Positions 1 to 9,942 of a DNA stretch of 64,000 bases are shown here, piece after piece. Source of the DNA: Helicobacter sp. MIT 11-5569 (GTDB lineage: Bacteria > Campylobacterota > Campylobacteria > Campylobacterales > Helicobacteraceae); NCBI RefSeq assembly GCF_000765695.2, contig NZ_JRPB02000005.1, positions 62,001 to 126,000 of the forward strand, written 5' to 3'. The notes under the pieces were generated by a model, which saw only the letters and a program-made list of their open reading frames with translations, searched no databases and was not told the DNA's origin. The translations under genes were made by a program, and so were the position numbers. Each line of letters starts with the position of its first letter. Within the stretch, counting starts at the first letter, position 1.

Positions 1-1662
1 AATTTGCTCTAAAAAGCTTGCATTTTGGCGATAATCATTTTTAATACGATTTTTAATATCTTTTAAGAATCCAATATCTGTGCTTGCATGATAAATCGTA
101 TCTTCTAAATCATTTTTTTCAATATAATTTTCAATTTCTTCTGCACTTTTTCCAAAAATTGTTGCGATAATATTAATCGCACTTTTGCGCTCAATCTCCT
201 TAATTCTAGTTGCACAATTCATTTTTAATTGGCTTTTTGCGCGTGAAGTTTTCACCGCATCTATCCAAGAACAACGCAAAATTGTATCTTTTGCAGTAAT
301 AATTTTTACAATATCTCCACTTTTTAATATTGTTAAAAGTGAGCTTTTTTGGTTATTGACATAAGCTTCTTTTGCACGATTACCTACCTCTGTATGCACT
401 GCATAAGCAAAGTCAAGAACCACAGCACCAATAGGCAAGGAATAATTATCACCATCAGGAGAAAACACGACAATATCTTCACGATATAAATCATTTTTGA
501 CAAGCTCATAAAATTCTTCAACAGAATTATTTTGAAATTGCAATTTGTTGAGCCAATCAAGGCTAGGACCGCTATTGCCACCTGTTTTATATTTCCAATG
601 TGCAGCGATTCCATATTCTGCACTTTTGTGCATATCTTCTGTGCGGATTTGCACTTCAAAAATTGCAGAATCATCAAACAATGTGCTATGGATTGTTTGA
701 TAACCATTTTCTTTGGGCAATGCGATATAATCTTTAAAACGCGACATAATGGGCTTAAAACGCAAATGTAGAATCCCAAGCACTCTGTAACATTCTAATG
801 GAGATTTTACAATCACGCGAATTGCTAACAAATCAAGAATCTCATCAATAGAGATTCCTTTGCGCTGCATTTTTAGATAAATAGAATAATGCCTTTTCAC
901 GCGGCTAGTGATTGTAAAATCTCCTTCTGGAACTCCGCCTTGAATCAAGCTTTTTTTTACTTTTTGAATAAAGGCATTAAGCTTTAGTTGAATTGTTTGC
1001 TTGTGGCTTTGAAAATATGTATCAATTTTACGATAATCTTGTGGAAAAATATAATAAAAACTTCTATCTTCTAACTCATTTTTAAGTGATGAGATTCCAA
1101 GCCTATGTGCAATAGGAGCATACACAACAAGCGTTTCTTCAGAGATTCTACGTTGTTTGTTTGGAGCAAGAGCAGAAAGTGTTAGCATATTATGCAGCCT
1201 ATCACAAAGCTTAACAACAAGCACACGCACATCTTTAACAGAAGTGATTAACATTTTTCTAAAACTTAAAGCAGCAACAACTAACTTTTCATTGGAATGT
1301 GATGATGGCAACTCTTCTGCACGAATTGCTACGATTTTGGTTAATCCATCTACTAAAGACGCTACATCTTCGCCATAATCACGCCTCACATCTTCAAATG
1401 TATAATCTGTATCTTCTACAACATCATGCAACAAAGCAGTGCAAACCATTACTTCATCACCACCAAAATATGAAACAATACACGCAACAAGCAAAGGATG
1501 CACAATATAAGGCTCTCCACTTTTACGCTTTTGTGTTTTGTGTGCTTCTGTCGCAAAGGTAATCGCATTTTGAATACTTGGTGTTATCTCCACCATAGAA
1601 TACAACAACTCTAATGCCACTTTTGGGCTAGAAATCTCCGCAACTTGTTTTAAAAATTTCAA
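1..1662 (-). CDS. spoT: SpoT, bifunctional (p)ppGpp synthetase/hydrolase (C-terminus cut by window edge)
   Basis: Makes and degrades the alarmone (p)ppGpp in the stringent response. The frame is open from the left edge to a TTG start at 1662, which follows an AAGG ribosome site; 554 codons are visible. The N-terminal HD hydrolase domain shows H41, H55 and the H79-D80 pair in LHDVVED, as in RelA/SpoT proteins. The C-terminal end of the protein is outside the window. rpoZ ends 22 bases upstream and pyrH lies beyond it. The spoT-rpoZ-pyrH order is also found in H. pylori, so the genes are probably one operon. Confidence 0.93.
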   Translation of the reverse strand, partial: MKFLKQVAEISSPKVALELLYSMVEITPSIQNAITFATEAHKTQKRKSGEPYIVHPLLVACIVSYFGGDEVMVCTALLHDVVEDTDYTFEDVRRDYGEDVASLVDGLTKIVAIRAEELPSSHSNEKLVVAALSFRKMLITSVKDVRVLVVKLCDRLHNMLTLSALAPNKQRRISEETLVVYAPIAHRLGISSLKNELEDRSFYYIFPQDYRKIDTYFQSHKQTIQLKLNAFIQKVKKSLIQGGVPEGDFTITSRVKRHYSIYLKMQRKGISIDEILDLLAIRVIVKSPLECYRVLGILHLRFKPIMSRFKDYIALPKENGYQTIHSTLFDDSAIFEVQIRTEDMHKSAEYGIAAHWKYKTGGNSGPSLDWLNKLQFQNNSVEEFYELVKNDLYREDIVVFSPDGDNYSLPIGAVVLDFAYAVHTEVGNRAKEAYVNNQKSSLLTILKSGDIVKIITAKDTILRCSWIDAVKTSRAKSQLKMNCATRIKEIERKSAINIIATIFGKSAEEIENYIEKNDLEDTIYHASTDIGFLKDIKNRIKNDYRQNASFLEQI

Positions 1663-1683
1663 ACTTTACCTTAACAATTTTGC

Positions 1684-1902
1684 CTAGTTTTGCGCCTCTT
1701 CAATTTTATCTAAACCGATTTTCCCTTCTGCGACTTCAAGCAATGCAATATCAGAAAGCTTATGCACTTTTATATCTTTATTAACAAGTGGTTTTGCACC
1801 ACGACTTAACTCATCAATTCTCGCAAATAAAATATTAGAAAGCAAATATCTATCTCCATTCACTTTATCCAATGCTTCTGAAGCAATTTTTTCAATTCTC
1901 AT
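1684..1902 (-). CDS. rpoZ: RNA polymerase omega subunit
   Basis: Small RNA polymerase subunit that helps assemble the beta' subunit. The 72-residue protein begins MRIEKIASEAL and contains the family's NRYLL-like stretch, here GDRYLLSNILFARI, around residues 16-29. Length and position between pyrH and spoT match the Helicobacter arrangement. It starts 15 bases after pyrH ends, with an AAAGGAAAG-type ribosome site. Confidence 0.92.
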   Translation of the reverse strand: MRIEKIASEALDKVNGDRYLLSNILFARIDELSRGAKPLVNKDIKVHKLSDIALLEVAEGKIGLDKIEEAQN

Positions 1903-1917
1903 TTCTTTCCTTTATGA

Positions 1918-2646
<729 letters not shown>

Positions 2647-2710
2647 TTATAATAACTTAAAATGCAGAATTCTAATCAAAACTTACTTAATAATCGCGTA
2701 AATTTCTTAA

Positions 2711-3130
2711 TCACTTGCCAATTTCATCATTTTTTTGACGCAATTTTTCGATTCTTTCTTGTTGAAAATCGTATGCTTTTTGTATTTTTTGGTTCAAACT
2801 TTTATCTGAATTGTTATTTTTGGGAATATCTTTTCTCCCATATAAGCTTTCAAAATGCTCCACATGCTTCTGTAATCCGGTATTTTGCTCTAAGTGTAAA
2901 TCATTTAAATTTTTGTCTTGCAATTCTTTGCTTAAAGTATTTAAATGGCTTTTAAGATTCTTTTTTAGCTCCTTTTGTAAAGGCGTTTCTAATGCTTCTA
3001 AAGCCTCTTTTGATTCTGAAGTTTTGTTTGATTTCATTTGCGATTCTTTATTAAGCTCTTGCGTTTCTTTTTTATCTTCTCCCAAGCACCCATAAAAAAC
3101 CAAAATACAGCACAAAACTAAGAATCGCAA
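2711..3130 (-). CDS. putative lipoprotein, Lys/Glu-rich
   Basis: A 139-residue protein of unknown function, read from a TTG start at 3130 that follows AAGG. The N-terminus is a short hydrophobic signal ending in VFYGC, a plausible lipobox with Cys15 as the lipidated residue. The rest is charged, rich in Lys, Glu, Asn and Gln, and probably alpha-helical or coiled coil. I recognise no domain. It lies upstream of pyrH on the same strand with an 80-base gap, and is divergent from the methyltransferase remnant. Confidence 0.65.
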   Translation of the reverse strand: MRFLVLCCILVFYGCLGEDKKETQELNKESQMKSNKTSESKEALEALETPLQKELKKNLKSHLNTLSKELQDKNLNDLHLEQNTGLQKHVEHFESLYGRKDIPKNNNSDKSLNQKIQKAYDFQQERIEKLRQKNDEIGK

Positions 3131-3254
3131 CCCAAAAACCTTAAGCTAAATTAAAAATAAAATTCTCTCTTTTCTCTCCTTTAAACTTTCTTAGCTTATT
3201 GCTTATTTCAAGCTTTTTAGGTTATATTTATAAATCATAAAATAAAGAGTGCAA

Positions 3255-4959
3255 ATGTATCCCCAAAATATTCCTGAAGAAGAACTAAAAGCAAAAGTTG
3301 CGAGTGATTTTTTTAGCCCAAATCCACAAAATAGCACAATCAAGCTTGACAAAGATTCCAAAGCCCTTTTAAGCACACTTGATTCTACGCAAATTCTAGG
3401 GCGCATTGATTTTTGTATCTCTTTTAGCGCAAAAAACCTTTTTCAAAACATCAATTTCCTTTGGGCAGAAGCAAAAAGTGGAAACAAAAACGATATTTAC
3501 GAATCCTTTGTGCAGCTAATTCTCACAATCGGCAAAGAACGCACCTTTGAAGCCGAACTCCCTCCGCTTTTCTTAGGTGCATTTGATTGTGAAAAAATTG
3601 CCTTTATCCCTTATCATAATATTATGGATATTTTTAGCCAAAATGATTTTAATTGGAATGTCCCACCTAGCAATCATCAAAGCAAAGAATTTAAACAACT
3701 CTACACCACAAGCAAAGAACTTTTGGAATCCCAAAAGCTTCAATTTCATTTCAAACGCGATTGCAAAGCGTTACAAGCTTTCATTAAAAGCAATTTTAGC
3801 TTAGACAATGAGCAGATTCATAAAATCCAAATCACTAAAAATAACTTCACAATCATTTATCAAAAATGGCTTTTAAGCGTTAAGGATTCGATTAGTATTG
3901 ATTGGAATCTTGCTAAAAATGCAGGGATTTTAGATGCGGATTTTTATTTGGCAGATTTGTTAAGCAGTGAGAATCAAAGCCTTATTGATAAGCTTTTTGT
4001 CGTGCTTAAAAATACACATTATGAGTTTAACAAAACAACCACACTTATTGGCACAGAGCAAAAAGACACTGCAACTTTCAAAGATAATCAAAAAGCGCAC
4101 ATTGCCTTTTGGAATCTCTATGAGCGCCCACCCAAACAAGAGTATTGGGATTATATTATAGATAGACGCGATTTGCTTGTCCCTAGTGATATTAGAGAGC
4201 GCAAAGGGGCGTTTTTTACCCCGCAAATTTGGGTGCAAAAGGCACATAATTATCTTACTAAAGCTTTGGGCGAAGATTGGCAAAATGATTATGTCGTATG
4301 GGATTGTGCAGCAGGCACAGGAAATCTCTTTGTAAATCTCGCAGAATCGCGCAATTTCTATGCAAGCACACTTGATATTGCTGATATTAAGATTATGCAA
4401 GAACTCTCTAGCAATTCTCATTTACCACTTTTGCAAAACCATATTTTCCAATTTGATTTTTTAAATGATAACTTTTTTGATGAACCTTGTGCTAAACATA
4501 GAAACAAACTAGATTCCACTTGCAAAGACTGCAAAGAATCCAAACTCCCCAAAACCTTGCAAGAAATTCTAAATGATGCAAAAAAACGTGAGAAACTCAT
4601 TATTTTTATCAATCCTCACTTATGCAGAAGCGGGAAATATCAAGCAAACTGCAGGCACAGGTGCGAATAAAAGCGGTGTGAGCTTAGGCAATGCGACTTA
4701 TGAAAAATACAAAGATTCTATGGGAAAAGCAAGTAATGAAATCTTTGCACAATTTTTTATCAGAATCTACAAAGAGATTCCACATTGCAAACTAGCAAGT
4801 TTTAGCAAATTAAAATATATTAATTCTAGCAATTTCGTGAGATTTCGTGAGATTTTTCAAGCGAAGTTTTTAGGTGGCTTTATGTGTCCAGCAGATACCT
4901 TTGATAATGTCAAAGGACAATTTCCCATTGGCTTTTTAGTGTGGGATTTGAAACATTAG
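3255..4959 (+). pseudogene. N6-adenine DNA methyltransferase / type IIG-like RM protein, N-terminal part, frameshifted
   Basis: This is the N-terminal half of a large class I N6-adenine methyltransferase. ATG 3255 is a better start than the GTG at 3249. SAM motif I is seen as DCAAGTGN, and an upstream IRERKGAFFTP block matches the family. At about 4617 the frame breaks inside the catalytic NPPY: the sequence reads AATCCTCACTTAT, and removing one A restores N-P-P-Y followed by AEAGN. The second frame continues to 4959 and stops after FLVWDLKH. The natural continuation resumes at 6083. The intervening 1.1 kb is a toxin-antitoxin cassette. The gene is therefore broken twice. Confidence 0.85.
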
Positions 4960-4960
4960 G

Positions 4961-4986
4961 CTATAATACTTTAAAAAGGAGAGAAT
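4961..4986 (+). promoter_or_regulatory. promoter and ribosome site of the inserted TA cassette
   Basis: GCTATAATAC follows the interrupted methyltransferase frame directly and gives a consensus -10 hexamer, TATAAT. AAAAGGAGAGAAT just before ATG 4987 is a strong ribosome site. The same AGGAGAGAATATGAC context precedes the antitoxin at 36349, so the cassette seems to carry its own promoter. Confidence 0.55.
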
Positions 4987-5220
4987 ATGACAATCACACT
5001 AAAAAATGCAGATTCTAAAATTTTAGGTGTTTTGGAGAGTTTAAAAGCCTTTAATCCAAAGCTTGAGATTCAAGAAGAATGTCCTATTTGCGCAGCAGCG
5101 GATTATACTTTGAATCCTAAGGCAGAAAAAAGGCTCAAAAAGGCGATTAAAGAGATAGAAAAAGGTGATGTTATTAGCTATAAAGATTTTGAAAGTTTCA
5201 AAGCGGATTTAATGCAATGA
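4987..5220 (+). CDS. antitoxin of YafQ-type TA module
   Basis: A 77-residue protein, acidic then Lys-rich, ending YKDFESFKADLMQ. Its ATGA overlap with the downstream YafQ-like toxin and its size mark it as the antitoxin of that pair. The C-terminal YKDFESFK is shared with the antitoxin at 36143 (FKDFESYKKAM). I see no clear DNA-binding motif, but such antitoxins usually bind their own promoter. It is the first gene of the cassette that splits the methyltransferase. Confidence 0.75.
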   Translation: MTITLKNADSKILGVLESLKAFNPKLEIQEECPICAAADYTLNPKAEKRLKKAIKEIEKGDVISYKDFESFKADLMQ

Positions 5221-5498
5221 TATACGCCATAAAACGCGCTAAGGATTTCAAAAAATCTTTCAAAAAGCTTGATGCAAAATACCAAGAAATAGCAATGGAG
5301 TTTATCTATGCACTTGCACATGATGCAATAGATGATAAAACACTCATAAACCAATATCGCGACCATCAGCTAAAAGGCGATTATAAAGGTTACAGAGAAT
5401 GCCATATTAAACCAGACTTACTTTTAATCTACAAAAAACAAAGGGGAGTCTTAATCCTCACTTGCGTGGATATTGGTAGCCATAGCGAGTTATTTTAA
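5217..5498 (+). CDS. YafQ/RelE-family mRNA interferase toxin
   Basis: A 93-residue toxin expected to cleave mRNA in the ribosome. From memory of E. coli YafQ, the catalytic residues H50, H63, D67 and a late histidine are all present: DHQLKG (H50), ECHIKPD (H63, D67) and GSHSELF (H89). It overlaps its antitoxin by ATGA. Unlike the two related toxins at 35135 and 35870, the active site looks complete. Confidence 0.85.
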   Translation: MIYAIKRAKDFKKSFKKLDAKYQEIAMEFIYALAHDAIDDKTLINQYRDHQLKGDYKGYRECHIKPDLLLIYKKQRGVLILTCVDIGSHSELF

Positions 5499-5514
5499 AG
5501 CTAAAGGAGTAGAA

Positions 5515-5706
5515 ATGACATTAATTATAAAAGATGTTAAAGAAGAGTTTATAAAAGACTTTGAAGCCCTAGCCAAAAAGACAGAATCAAGCTTAAGCAT
5601 AGAGCGACCAAAAAACGATGATTTTGAGCAACTGCGCAAAACTATGTTACAAGATTTAAAAAAGCCAGAAAATAGAGCAGTGTTTGAAAGATTAAAGAAT
5701 AAATGA
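5515..5706 (+). CDS. antitoxin of Doc-type TA module
   Basis: A 63-residue protein from ATG 5515 with the ribosome site AAAGGAG. A longer frame begins at 5473 but overlaps the YafQ gene and lacks a ribosome site, so I prefer 5515. The start MTLIIKDVKEEF resembles the start of the antitoxin at 35388 (MTLIIENVKDEF). It overlaps the downstream Doc-like gene by ATGA, as expected for a coupled antitoxin-toxin pair. Confidence 0.75.
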   Translation: MTLIIKDVKEEFIKDFEALAKKTESSLSIERPKNDDFEQLRKTMLQDLKKPENRAVFERLKNK

Positions 5707-6095
5707 GATATTTAAGCCTACAAGAAGTGCAAATTATGCACGATGATATTATCAATGAAATAGGCGGACTAAAAGGAGCAAATCCTAAACAAATAGGGCT
5801 TTTAGATTCGGCTTTAATGCAAATCCAAAATGATGATTATTATCCAAACTTTATAGATAAACTTGCGCATTTAATGTTTGCTTGTGTGAAATTCCACCCC
5901 TTTGCAGATGGCAATAAACGCACTGCAATTTATATAGCAAAAGCTTTTATAAAAGCAAACAAACCAGAGATTCTCCCGACTAACTTTTATCAAGAATTAG
6001 AATATATTATCGTGTGTGTAGCAGATGATAGTGTGAGCAAAGATGAGCTAAAAGGGATTCTAAAACATTTATTAGGACTTGTATGCAAACAATAG
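5703..6095 (+). CDS. Doc/Fic-family toxin (death on curing)
   Basis: A 130-residue protein of Doc length. The Fic motif HPFADGNKRTA at residues 65-75 has the catalytic His65 and the Doc-type NKR ending. Doc proteins phosphorylate elongation factor Tu; that target is inferred here. It overlaps its antitoxin by four bases. Its last codons overlap the resumed methyltransferase frame at 6083, so the cassette ends here. Confidence 0.87.
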   Translation: MRYLSLQEVQIMHDDIINEIGGLKGANPKQIGLLDSALMQIQNDDYYPNFIDKLAHLMFACVKFHPFADGNKRTAIYIAKAFIKANKPEILPTNFYQELEYIIVCVADDSVSKDELKGILKHLLGLVCKQ

Positions 6096-7084
6096 AACTT
6101 GATATTTTTGGGAGAAATGGGGAATTTTTGGGCAAAAAGCGATTCTATCGCCAAACATCAAGCAAAGCAAACAAGACAATCAACGATTGGCTAAGGGAAT
6201 ATAAAAGTGCGGGAGAGACTTTAGGAATCTTAATGGCAGACGCTCCAGACTTTCAGCATAATAAACAAATAGCCATTTTAAATAATTTCCCCTGCAATAA
6301 TCAAATGACAAAAGCTATCGCAAAGCAAAATTTTATTTTCATTGCAGTTTATTTCGCTGTGCGCCATTGTATTGCACACACTTGGATAAATGACCGCGAC
6401 CAGTTTTTGTATCCTAACCATTTATGGGAAAAAGATTCTAGTTTTCAAAATGATTGTTTAGCTTTTATGCTTTTTTATGGACAGAATCGTATCACAAGCA
6501 AAGAAGGCGTAAATCATTTTATCCCTTTTAGCGAATCGCAAGTGGGTGCTAAAGAAGCTTTTGAATCTAACTTTATGCACCGCTTTATCAATGGGAAAAT
6601 CAAAGATTCCAAGCCCTTAGATTCTACATTTAAAACTTCGGAGGCAAAAAAAGGCAACCTAGATTTGACCAGCAAATCTTTCCTTATTGCCTCTTCAGTT
6701 TCAAATGCAGAATCTCTAACACAAAAGAAATCCCAACAAAATTTGTTTTCTAATGATGATTTAGGGATTCTATCATTTATCCCCACAAAGCCTTTAGAGT
6801 TTGGCGAGGAAGCAAAGGAAGTTTTCAAAGCAGGTTTAGAGCTTTGGAAATATTATCACGCACAAGAATTTAAGGATTCTAAGAATCCTTATAATGCTAA
6901 TGCTTCTCTTTTAGATATTAAAGCGCATTTTCAAGGCTTTAATGACAAAGGCAAGATGAATCCACCCCAAAAGGCGCAAGATTCTTACTATAAAGATTTA
7001 ATTGGGAATCTAAACTTTGCACTAAATAATCTTGCCCAAAAAATTGAACCTAAAATCTATGAATATGGGTTTTTGTTAGAATAA
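6083..7084 (+). pseudogene. C-terminal half of the split N6-adenine methyltransferase
   Basis: A 333-codon frame with no methyltransferase motifs of its own. It carries the family's C-terminal region: NGEFLGKKRFY, AVRHCIAHTWINDRDQFLYP and FYGQNRITSKEGVNHF. In intact relatives, recalled rather than searched, this follows the FPIGFLVWDL segment that ends at 4959. The frame has no convincing start; the ATG at 6083 lies inside doc. It is best read as the severed 3' half of the gene starting at 3255, unable to act alone. Confidence 0.8.
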
Positions 7085-7094
7085 AGGACATTTA

Positions 7095-8492
7095 ATGAAA
7101 AATCTCTTTTTAGATACAGGCATATTAGATAAACGCGCAAATACAGAGTTTAAACTCTCAAGTGAAATCCTAATGGAAAATGCCGCAAGAGGCATGTTAG
7201 AGTTTTTGCTCCCTAGAGTTAATCCAAATTCCAAAATCCTGCTTGTTTGCGGAAGTGGAGATAACGGAGCGGATTGCTTAGCGCTTGCTAGAATGCTGTA
7301 TAAAATCACTAACATTAGCATTTATCTACCCTTTGGCACAAAAAGCGCACTTAGCAAACTCCAGCTTGAACGCTTAAATGCAGTGGGTGAAAATCTATGC
7401 TTTTTACAACAATTAGAAGGGGAATTTGATATTATCATTGATGGCTTATTTGGCTCTGGGCTTAAAGGTGCGCTAAATGCGGAATCTCTAAATCTTCTTA
7501 AGCAATTAAACCAAAAAAAAGGGATAAAAATCGCTTGTGATATTCCAAGCGGAATCTTAAAAGATGGCAAGATTCCAAATATTGCATTTCAAGCCGACTT
7601 CACACTTACAATGGGTGCATTAAAAAGTGCTTTGTATCTTGATAGCACAAAAGACTTTGTCGGGGAAGTGCATTTGCTCTCTTTAGGGGTAGCAGAAAGT
7701 GTTTTTGCCCCAGAATCTCCTATAAAACTTTTAGAATGCAGTGATTTTAAGCCCCCTTTTAGAGAAAAACAAAATACAAACAAAGGCAATTTTGGGCATT
7801 TATGCGTGTGTGCAGGAGAGAAACAAGGAGCTGGAATCCTATGCGCTCTAAGTGGGCTTAGAAGTGGTTGTGGGCTTGTTAGCGTGCTAAATGCAAATCA
7901 TCTACCTTTTAGCCTAATGCAAGCAACAGAGATTCCAAAAAACACAACTGCCATCGCTCTTGGAATGGGGCTTGGAGCAACAAAAATTCCACTATTAAAG
8001 GATTATGATATTCCTTTACTTTTAGATGCGGATATTTTTTACCATAAAGAATTTTTAGAGCTTCTTACGCAGCACAATACGATTCTAACTCCGCACCCAA
8101 AGGAATTTACACAAATTTTAAAAACACTCAATCTCGCAGAAATCTCCACACAAGATTTACAACTTGATAGAATCGCTTATGCACTACAATTTAGCACGCA
8201 TTATCCAAAAAGTGTTTTGGTGCTAAAGGGCGCAAATACGATTATTGCATATCAAGAAAATGTCTATATTAACCCTTTTGGTAACAATGTTTTAGCAAAA
8301 GGTGGAAGCGGAGATGTGTTAGCAGGAATGATTAGCGGGCTTTTAGCGCAAGGCTTAGGCTTGTTAGATTCTGCTTTACAAGGGGTTTTGCTCCATAGTT
8401 TTTGTGCGGAATCCTATCTGAAAACTTCTAATAATTTCTCGCTCTCCCCCCTTGATTTAATTGAGCAAATCCGCTACATTAAGCAATTTTAA
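7095..8492 (+). CDS. nnr: bifunctional NAD(P)H-hydrate epimerase / dehydratase
   Basis: Repairs hydrated NADH and NADPH. The 465-residue protein fuses an N-terminal YjeF_N epimerase domain (about residues 1-210, with CGSGDNGADCLALAR) to a C-terminal ribokinase-like ADP-dependent dehydratase. The latter ends with the active-site motif GGSGDVLAGMISG near residue 400. ATG 7095 follows AAAGGACA. It is intact, begins 11 bases after the broken methyltransferase, and is followed by thiG. Confidence 0.92.
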   Translation: MKNLFLDTGILDKRANTEFKLSSEILMENAARGMLEFLLPRVNPNSKILLVCGSGDNGADCLALARMLYKITNISIYLPFGTKSALSKLQLERLNAVGENLCFLQQLEGEFDIIIDGLFGSGLKGALNAESLNLLKQLNQKKGIKIACDIPSGILKDGKIPNIAFQADFTLTMGALKSALYLDSTKDFVGEVHLLSLGVAESVFAPESPIKLLECSDFKPPFREKQNTNKGNFGHLCVCAGEKQGAGILCALSGLRSGCGLVSVLNANHLPFSLMQATEIPKNTTAIALGMGLGATKIPLLKDYDIPLLLDADIFYHKEFLELLTQHNTILTPHPKEFTQILKTLNLAEISTQDLQLDRIAYALQFSTHYPKSVLVLKGANTIIAYQENVYINPFGNNVLAKGGSGDVLAGMISGLLAQGLGLLDSALQGVLLHSFCAESYLKTSNNFSLSPLDLIEQIRYIKQF

Positions 8493-8508
8493 TTACTAAA
8501 GGATTTTT

Positions 8509-9297
8509 ATGCAAACTCTTGATAACCCCCTAAAAATTGGTGATAAAACATTTAAAAATCGCTTGATTGTAGGTAGTGGAAAATACAAAGATTTTCAAAC
8601 CACCTTTGAAGCAACAATCGCTTCAGAAGCAGAAATGATAACTGTTGCTGTGCGCCGCGTGAATATCACAAATCCAAATGAAGAAAATTTGCTTGATTAT
8701 TTCAAAAATAGCAATGTGGAATTTCTCCCAAATTCTGCTGGCTGCACAAAAGCAGAAGAAGCAATCACTTTGTTTCGTCTAACTAGAGAAGCAACAGGGA
8801 TAAATTTTATCAAACTAGAAATTATTGGCGATACGCAAAAAACACTTTATCCCGATGTTCTTGAAACACTTAAAGCGTGCGAAGTGCTAGCAAAAGATGG
8901 ATTTTGTGTGCTAGCATATAGCAATGATGACCCAATTATCGCAAGAAGACTTGAAGATGCGGGAGCTAGTGCGGTTATGCCCCTTGCTGCGCCTATTGGT
9001 AGCGGACTTGGAATCCAAAATCGCTATAATATCGCTTTTATCAAAGAAGCCATAAAAGTGCCTGTAATTGTAGATGCGGGCGTGGGTTGCGCATCAGATG
9101 CTGCGATTGCTATGGAGCTTGGCGCAGATGCGGTGCTAACAAACACTGCGATTGCACAAGCCAAAAATCCTATTTTAATGGCACAAGCAATGCGCGATGC
9201 AGTGCGTGCTGGAAGAGCAAGTTACCTTGCAGGCAGAATCCCTAAAAAACCTTATGCTACTGCAAGCTCACCTACGATTGGAATGGTGGAGTTTTAA
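8509..9297 (+). CDS. thiG: thiazole synthase ThiG
   Basis: Builds the thiazole ring of thiamine in a TIM-barrel enzyme. The 262-residue protein shows RLIVGSGKY at the start, FIKLEIIGD containing the Schiff-base lysine near residue 105, [11 protein letters not shown], and the phosphate-binding [12 protein letters not shown] region. It starts 16 bases after nnr with the ribosome site AAAGGA. Other thi genes are not in the window. Confidence 0.95.
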   Translation: MQTLDNPLKIGDKTFKNRLIVGSGKYKDFQTTFEATIASEAEMITVAVRRVNITNPNEENLLDYFKNSNVEFLPNSAGCTKAEEAITLFRLTREATGINFIKLEIIGDTQKTLYPDVLETLKACEVLAKDGFCVLAYSNDDPIIARRLEDAGASAVMPLAAPIGSGLGIQNRYNIAFIKEAIKVPVIVDAGVGCASDAAIAMELGADAVLTNTAIAQAKNPILMAQAMRDAVRAGRASYLAGRIPKKPYATASSPTIGMVEF

Positions 9298-9315
9298 AAT
9301 CTTAAAAGATTTGAT

Positions 9316-9927
9316 TTGCAAGGCTATATTTTAAGCACAACACGTGTGCGCGATGAAGATTTGATTGTTAAGATTCTTACAGAACAACGCATTTATACGC
9401 TTTATCGCTTCTATGGTGCTAGGCATAGCGTGGTGCATTTAGGACATAAAATTGATTTTTCTATTGATTATGATTTAAGAGAAATTGGAAAGCTAAGAGA
9501 GCCTTTGCATTTAGCATTTATATGGGAAAAAGAAGCACAAATCCGCTATTTTTGGCAACAATATTTATATCTCTTAAATACGCATTTAAGAGATATTAAC
9601 ACTTTGGATTCTTTTTATTTTCAGCACCTAGAAGAAGGGGCAAAACGTCTTGAAAAAGAAAATCCCAAACGTTGTATGCTAAATCTTTATGCAAAACTTC
9701 TAAACTTTGAAGGACGCAAAAATACCATGCAAACTTGTTTAGTCTGTGAAAATCCTTTAGGAGAAGAAATTGTATTAGGACGTGGATTAGTATGCGCTCA
9801 TAAGGGCTGTATGGAAGGAGTGATTTTTAAAAGAAAGCAAATTTTACAATGGCTAGATAATCAAGGAGAATTTTTGGATTCTAACAGCATAGATTTTTTA
9901 TGGAATCTCCTAATGCAAGGGCTTTAA
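9316..9927 (+). CDS. recO: recombination protein RecO
   Basis: RecO helps load RecA at gaps in the RecF pathway. The 203-residue protein begins at a TTG with MQGYILSTTRVRDEDLIVKI, typical of the short epsilon-proteobacterial RecO with an OB-fold N-terminus. Four cysteines in CLVCENP and CAHKGC near residues 141-160 could form a zinc site. It lies 18 bases after thiG and converges on der. Confidence 0.8.
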   Translation: MQGYILSTTRVRDEDLIVKILTEQRIYTLYRFYGARHSVVHLGHKIDFSIDYDLREIGKLREPLHLAFIWEKEAQIRYFWQQYLYLLNTHLRDINTLDSFYFQHLEEGAKRLEKENPKRCMLNLYAKLLNFEGRKNTMQTCLVCENPLGEEIVLGRGLVCAHKGCMEGVIFKRKQILQWLDNQGEFLDSNSIDFLWNLLMQGL

Positions 9928-9942
9928 GATTCTATAAAACCC

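Noticed and set aside
384-1562. Several open frames on both strands inside spoT (for example 384-779 minus and 1299-1562 plus)
   Set aside because: They lie in other frames of a continuous SpoT reading that runs to the left edge, and their products are low-complexity.
4960-6095. TA cassette as an insertion sequence or transposon
   Set aside because: No transposase frame and no terminal inverted repeats seen; only a short AAACATT recurs near the ends.
8445-8456. C-rich run near the end of nnr as a phase-variable tract
   Set aside because: Only about six consecutive C, too short, and within a conserved intact gene.
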